NCBI GenBank assembly: GCA_007116755.1
Contig: SKHU01000136.1
Coordinates: forward strand, 1-9,718
Direction of reading: 5' to 3'
Length of the DNA stretch: 9,718 nt
From: Alphaproteobacteria bacterium
GTDB lineage: Bacteria > Pseudomonadota > Alphaproteobacteria > Micavibrionales > CSBR16-224
The position numbers and the translations under genes are program-made. The notes beneath the pieces were generated by a model. The model did no database searches. It was not told where the DNA came from and saw only the letters and a program-made list of their open reading frames with translations. Below are positions 7,026 to 9,718 of this stretch, one piece after another. Position 1 is the first letter of the stretch, and every line of letters starts with the position of its first letter.

Positions 7026-7508
7026 ATGCGCCTTGCTCTCTACAATCCGGATATTCCGCAGAATACAGGAGCCGTCATGCGCCTGTGCAGCTGTTTCGAT
7101 GTGACTCTGGACATTATCGAACCCTGCGGCTTTGCCTTAAGCGACAGCCGCATGCGCCGCGCGGGTATGGATTATCTCGCACATTTAAAAATGGAACGTC
7201 ACAAAAACTGGGAGACGTTCCGTGACTTCTCCACACAAGGAAAGCACCGCATCGTCTTGATGACAACGAAATCTGCCGTTTCTTACACGGATTTTGATTT
7301 TGCGCCGGACGACATTATCCTTGCCGGCCGTGAAACCTCAGGCGTTCCCGACCATGTGCATGATACGGCCGATGCGCGCGTACTGATTCCAATGGCTGCA
7401 CATGCGCGTTCCCTCAACATGGCACAAAGCTGCGCTATCGTTCTGTCAGAAGCCCTGCGCCAAACGAAAACCCTGCCGCAAATGATTGCCAGCACCGCAT
7501 CTCTGTGA
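7026..7508 (+). CDS. trmL: tRNA (cytidine/uridine-34-2'-O)-methyltransferase TrmL
   Basis: A 160-residue SPOUT methyltransferase, the same size as E. coli TrmL. It has all three SpoU motifs: NTGAVMR (13-19), AGRETSGVP (100-108) and IPMAAHARSLNMAQS (121-135). The last of these forms part of the trefoil knot that binds S-adenosylmethionine. The stretch DSRMRRAGMDYL is also typical of TrmL. The enzyme methylates the ribose of the wobble base in certain tRNA-Leu species. The start is the ATG at 7026, since MRLALYNPDIPQNTG aligns with the family N-terminus. An upstream in-frame ATG at 6924 would overlap the divergent gene and add 34 unrelated residues. GGTGA at 7013-7017 is a modest ribosome site. 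hemF follows after 34 bases on the same strand. Confidence 0.94.
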   Translation: MRLALYNPDIPQNTGAVMRLCSCFDVTLDIIEPCGFALSDSRMRRAGMDYLAHLKMERHKNWETFRDFSTQGKHRIVLMTTKSAVSYTDFDFAPDDIILAGRETSGVPDHVHDTADARVLIPMAAHARSLNMAQSCAIVLSEALRQTKTLPQMIASTASL

Positions 7509-7526
7509 TATGAAAGGGCAAATTTT

Positions 7527-7532
7527 AAGGAG
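7527..7532 (+). promoter_or_regulatory. Ribosome binding site AAGGAG fixing the hemF start
   Basis: AAGGAG lies ten bases before the ATG at 7543. Earlier in-frame ATGs at 7486 and 7510 are upstream of it, so they are not the likely start. Confidence 0.7.
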
Positions 7533-7542
7533 AGCCTTGCCC

Positions 7543-8448
7543 ATGCCACAACCGCAACAGACAAACGGATGCGACTTTTCCTCTCTTCAGGGTGCGCCGC
7601 AAGAACAGGCCGCCGCATGGTTTGCAAAGCTGCGCGACGATATTTGTGCCGCCTTTGAAACGCTGGAAGATGAACTGGCGGACACCACAAAACCCGCAGG
7701 ACGGTTTGAACGTAAAACCTGGCAGCGTGACACATCCGCCTCAGACCCCGAAGAAGAAGGCGGCGGCGGCACAATGTCGATCATGCGCGGCCGCGTTTTT
7801 GAAAAAGTCGGCGTGAATATTTCTACGGTTTACGGCACATTCAGCGAAGAATTCCGCAAACAGATTCCCGGCGCCGCCAATGACGGCCGTTTCTGGGCAA
7901 GCGGTATCAGCCTTGTCGCGCATATGCGCAACCCCTTTGTTCCCGCCGTGCATATGAATACGCGCCATATTGTTACATCCGGGCGCGGCTGGTTCGGCGG
8001 CGGTGCGGATATGACACCCGTTTTTCCCGACAAAAAAGATACGGCAGATTTCCATGCCGCAATGAAAACGGCCTGTGACAGACATAATCCGGCCTATTAT
8101 CCCGAATATAAAAAATGGTGCGATGAATATTTCTTTCTGCCGCACAGGAACGAACCGCGCGGCATCGGCGGCATTTTTTACGATCAACTCAGCAGCGGCA
8201 ACTGGAACGCCGATTTTGCCTTCACAAAAGATGTCGGGCTGGCTTTTCTGGATATTTATCCCGAAATCGTCCGGCGGCATATGCATAAACCGTGGACGGC
8301 GGATGACCGCGCGGCATTGCTGAAAAAACGCGGCCGCTATGTCGAGTTCAACCTGCTTTATGATCGCGGCACCGCATTCGGATTGAAAACCGGCGGAAAT
8401 ACCGAAGCGATATTGATGTCGCTGCCGCCGGAAGTTGCCTGGCCCTAA
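7543..8448 (+). CDS. hemF: Oxygen-dependent coproporphyrinogen III oxidase
   Basis: A 301-residue enzyme that decarboxylates two propionates of coproporphyrinogen III with O2 to give protoporphyrinogen IX, in the cytoplasm. Clear family segments are GGGGTMSIMRGRVFEKVGVN (73-92), AVHMNTRH (135-142), GRGWFGGGADMTPVFPD (147-163), EPRGIGGIFYDQL (204-216) and YVEFNLLYDRGTAFGLKTGG (266-285). It ends at PPEVAWP, about 30 residues before the E. coli end point relative to these motifs. From memory this short end is normal in alphaproteobacteria, so I do not call it truncated. The gene shares a transcript with trmL and lies close to the bc1 operon, which needs heme. Use of O2 fits an aerobic or microaerobic lifestyle. 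Confidence 0.96.
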   Translation: MPQPQQTNGCDFSSLQGAPQEQAAAWFAKLRDDICAAFETLEDELADTTKPAGRFERKTWQRDTSASDPEEEGGGGTMSIMRGRVFEKVGVNISTVYGTFSEEFRKQIPGAANDGRFWASGISLVAHMRNPFVPAVHMNTRHIVTSGRGWFGGGADMTPVFPDKKDTADFHAAMKTACDRHNPAYYPEYKKWCDEYFFLPHRNEPRGIGGIFYDQLSSGNWNADFAFTKDVGLAFLDIYPEIVRRHMHKPWTADDRAALLKKRGRYVEFNLLYDRGTAFGLKTGGNTEAILMSLPPEVAWP

Positions 8449-8456
8449 AAATGACC

Positions 8457-8891
8457 CTAAAGATGAATCGCGTGCATCACGGTCAGTAGTACGTCATAAA
8501 CATTGAAGCGTGCCGTATCGTCAATGATTTCAGCCGTCACGTCCCGCAGACGCTGTTGCAGCAGATCGACATCAATCTCTCCTTCAGAGCCGAGCGCCGC
8601 GCCACTGCCGAGCATATCATACATATTGCGCAGATACGCATCCATCAAACGCGGGTGATACGGCGCAAGCTGTTCACGGCGACCGCTGTCGATTTCCAGC
8701 GTAATCAGCAGGCTGACATTGCGCACTGCTCCCTGTCTTGAAATCACAGGCACATGGATCGGCCTGAGATCGACAGCCTCGGAATTGCGGGCATCGCGAC
8801 TGCCGCCCGGCAAAAGCTGCGCCGATGCAGGCGCGGATGCCGCGACGGAGAATATCAATACACAATGGAACAGCACGGCAAAAAAACGCAT
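8457..8891 (-). CDS. Small secreted protein, distantly FliL-like
   Basis: A 144-residue protein with a signal peptide at 1-24 (hydrophobic core VLFHCVLIFSVAAS, cleavage after PASA). The mature part reads as a FliL C-domain-like unit: a strand segment VRNVSLLITLEID (56-68), a helix with HPRLMDAYLRNMYDML (79-94), a spacer, then LLQQRLRDVTAEIIDD (110-125) and a closing strand VYDVLLTVMHAI (131-142). FliL is a flagellar stator-associated protein, but here the usual N-terminal membrane anchor is replaced by a cleavable signal, and no other flagellar gene is visible. The match is by pattern only. The ATG at 8891 has AGGAGG a few bases upstream; a GTG at 8918 is less likely. It converges with hemF with eight bases between the stops. 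A CtrA-type box lies 75 bases upstream. Confidence 0.65.
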   Translation of the reverse strand: MRFFAVLFHCVLIFSVAASAPASAQLLPGGSRDARNSEAVDLRPIHVPVISRQGAVRNVSLLITLEIDSGRREQLAPYHPRLMDAYLRNMYDMLGSGAALGSEGEIDVDLLQQRLRDVTAEIIDDTARFNVYDVLLTVMHAIHL

Positions 8892-8910
8892 ACCCCCTCC
8901 TCTGTCACCG

Positions 8911-8940
8911 AAAAACACGCACCGCCGACAGCGGCGCGTT
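8911..8940 (-). terminator. Possible intrinsic terminator of the ankyrin gene
   Basis: On the minus strand CGCCG-CTGT-CGGCG (8923-8936) forms a five-pair GC stem. It can extend through bulges by pairing AACG (8937-8940) with CGTGTT, which leads into TTTTT (8911-8915). It lies about 75-105 bases after the ankyrin gene stop, and its U run is just before the ribosome site of the FliL-like gene. The bulged outer stem makes this tentative. Confidence 0.3.
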
Positions 8941-8965
8941 CCCTCTCATTGTACAGCAGGGATGT

Positions 8966-8980
8966 TTAAGCTTCGCTTAA
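8966..8980 (+). promoter_or_regulatory. CtrA-type binding box TTAA-N7-TTAA
   Basis: TTAAGCTTCGCTTAACC contains two TTAA half-sites exactly seven bases apart, followed by CC. This matches the consensus TTAA-N7-TTAAC of CtrA, the alphaproteobacterial cell-cycle and motility regulator. It lies 75-89 bases upstream of the FliL-like start codon, a position compatible with a promoter's -35 region. It also forms a six-pair hairpin with a UUC loop, but no U run follows it. I saw no second full box in the other gaps. Confidence 0.5.
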
Positions 8981-9014
8981 CCATGCAAAAGAAAATGTGA
9001 ACGTGAATGCCGGG

Positions 9015-9641
9015 TCAGTAATCAATGCGGATGCGCGGAATGATGCGGCGCTTGCGACCGGCTTCGGTCAAACGCGCAATATCGTCATCATTGACAACTT
9101 CCGCATGCAGTTTTTCCGGCATTTTGAAAACATGGGATTCGCCGCCGTTCTTGGCCAGCAATTTCGAGATCACTTTATAGCGGGTATGTTCAATATCGCG
9201 TTTTTGTACCGCACGGGTACGTTTTGCCTCCGGCCCCGCCGTTTCCCGTTCCTGATCGAGTTGAATATATTTTTCCAATGCGCGATCCAGCGGCGTACAA
9301 CCGTCCAGATCCTGCACGTTCAAATCCGCGCCCTTTTCCATCAGAACTTTCATGGCATCAATATTTCCAAAAATCACAGCAACGTGCAGCGCCGTTGATC
9401 CCTCGGCAAAATCCGGCCGCGTTCCAAGCGGATTGGTCAGGGAATAGCGGGATTCGGCCACGCGGTGAAACTGCACATCAAGATTGGCACCCTTCTCGGC
9501 CAGCTTGCGCAACTCTCCGGTTTTTCCTTTCTGTGCCGCCATAAAAACTTTTGTCAGCCCCTGCGAGTCGACGGCATTAACATCCTCTTCAGATGTAAAA
9601 TAGCTTTTGATATTCCAGAAATTACGTTTTTTCTCCGACAT
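9015..9641 (-). CDS. Ankyrin-repeat protein, cytoplasmic, unknown partner
   Basis: A 208-residue protein without a signal peptide or membrane helix. Ankyrin units: a first repeat at about 28-57 (QGLTKVFMAAQKGKTGELRKL, then EKGANLDVQ), a canonical one at 81-110 (GSTALHVAVIFGNIDAMKVL, then MEKGADLNVQ), and a third beginning DGCTPLDRAL (114-122). Between repeats one and two there is a loop of about 23 residues (58-80). The third repeat is split by a charged insert of about 28 residues (EKYIQLDQERETAGPEAKRT...) before its second helix YKVISKLLAKNG. The C-terminus is basic (GRKRRIIPRIRIDY). Such proteins bind other proteins; no enzymatic domain is seen. ATG 9641 is chosen because GGAGG lies seven bases upstream (9649-9653). 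The AT-rich 77 bases before it to the window edge probably hold its promoter, but no clear -35/-10 pair stands out. Confidence 0.85.
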   Translation of the reverse strand: MSEKKRNFWNIKSYFTSEEDVNAVDSQGLTKVFMAAQKGKTGELRKLAEKGANLDVQFHRVAESRYSLTNPLGTRPDFAEGSTALHVAVIFGNIDAMKVLMEKGADLNVQDLDGCTPLDRALEKYIQLDQERETAGPEAKRTRAVQKRDIEHTRYKVISKLLAKNGGESHVFKMPEKLHAEVVNDDDIARLTEAGRKRRIIPRIRIDY

Positions 9642-9718
9642 GGCTTTGCCTCCGTCAAATATAAATAGAATAAAAATTCTTAACTGCGGCAATATATTAA
9701 AATCGCCTGCCCTTGTAA

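Noticed and set aside
8446..8460. Apparent C-terminal truncation of HemF compared with E. coli
   Set aside because: All core motifs are present and the end at PPEVAWP matches what I recall for alphaproteobacterial HemF. The following bases do not continue the family sequence in another frame.
9669..9683. AGAAT-TTTT-ATTCT inverted repeat upstream of the ankyrin gene
   Set aside because: Five-base AT arms are expected by chance in this AT-rich stretch.

Overview
This window looks like an ordinary stretch of chromosome from an alphaproteobacterium with moderate GC (close to 50% by eye). The evidence is a Rieske / cytochrome b / cytochrome c1 operon with alphaproteobacterial-type motifs and heme spacing, an oxygen-dependent coproporphyrinogen oxidase that ends where I recall alphaproteobacterial versions ending, and one sequence matching the CtrA box of that class. 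The exact lineage cannot be read from the sequence. An uncultured rhodospirillale-like or Micavibrio-like organism is a guess only. There is no sign of phage, transposons, CRISPR, tRNA or rRNA.

Layout, left to right. (1) 1-2604, all minus strand: the cut 5' part of a DsbB-type disulfide oxidoreductase, a YqaA/DedA-type membrane protein, and a Na/Pi-cotransporter-family protein with a PhoU-like tail. (2) 2685-5358, minus: the cytochrome bc1 operon read as Rieske, cytochrome b, cytochrome c1, with b and c1 overlapping by one base and a hairpin just after c1. (3) 5498-6949, minus: a seven-helix membrane protein fused to a spermidine-synthase-like domain, sitting directly upstream of the bc1 operon. 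The 139-base gap between them carries a perfect 19-base palindrome and a second, inverted partial copy. (4) 7026-8448, plus: trmL (wobble-base tRNA methyltransferase) and hemF (heme synthesis), probably one transcript diverging from region 3. (5) 8457-9641, minus: a small secreted FliL-like protein convergent with hemF, with a CtrA-type box upstream, then an ankyrin-repeat protein.

Together, regions 2 and 4 make a respiratory neighbourhood: HemF supplies protoheme precursor, and the bc1 complex uses two b hemes and one c heme to pass electrons from quinol to cytochrome c. DsbB is also a quinone-linked redox protein of the inner membrane, but it is partial here and belongs to a different gene group.

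I do not see a clear new multi-gene system. The points most worth a second look are the paired inverted elements in the bc1 leader, the CtrA-type box before the FliL-like gene, the non-canonical aminopropyltransferase-like membrane protein beside bc1, unusual residues in the cytochrome b Qo-site helix, and an uncertain (possibly AUU) start of the Na/Pi protein.
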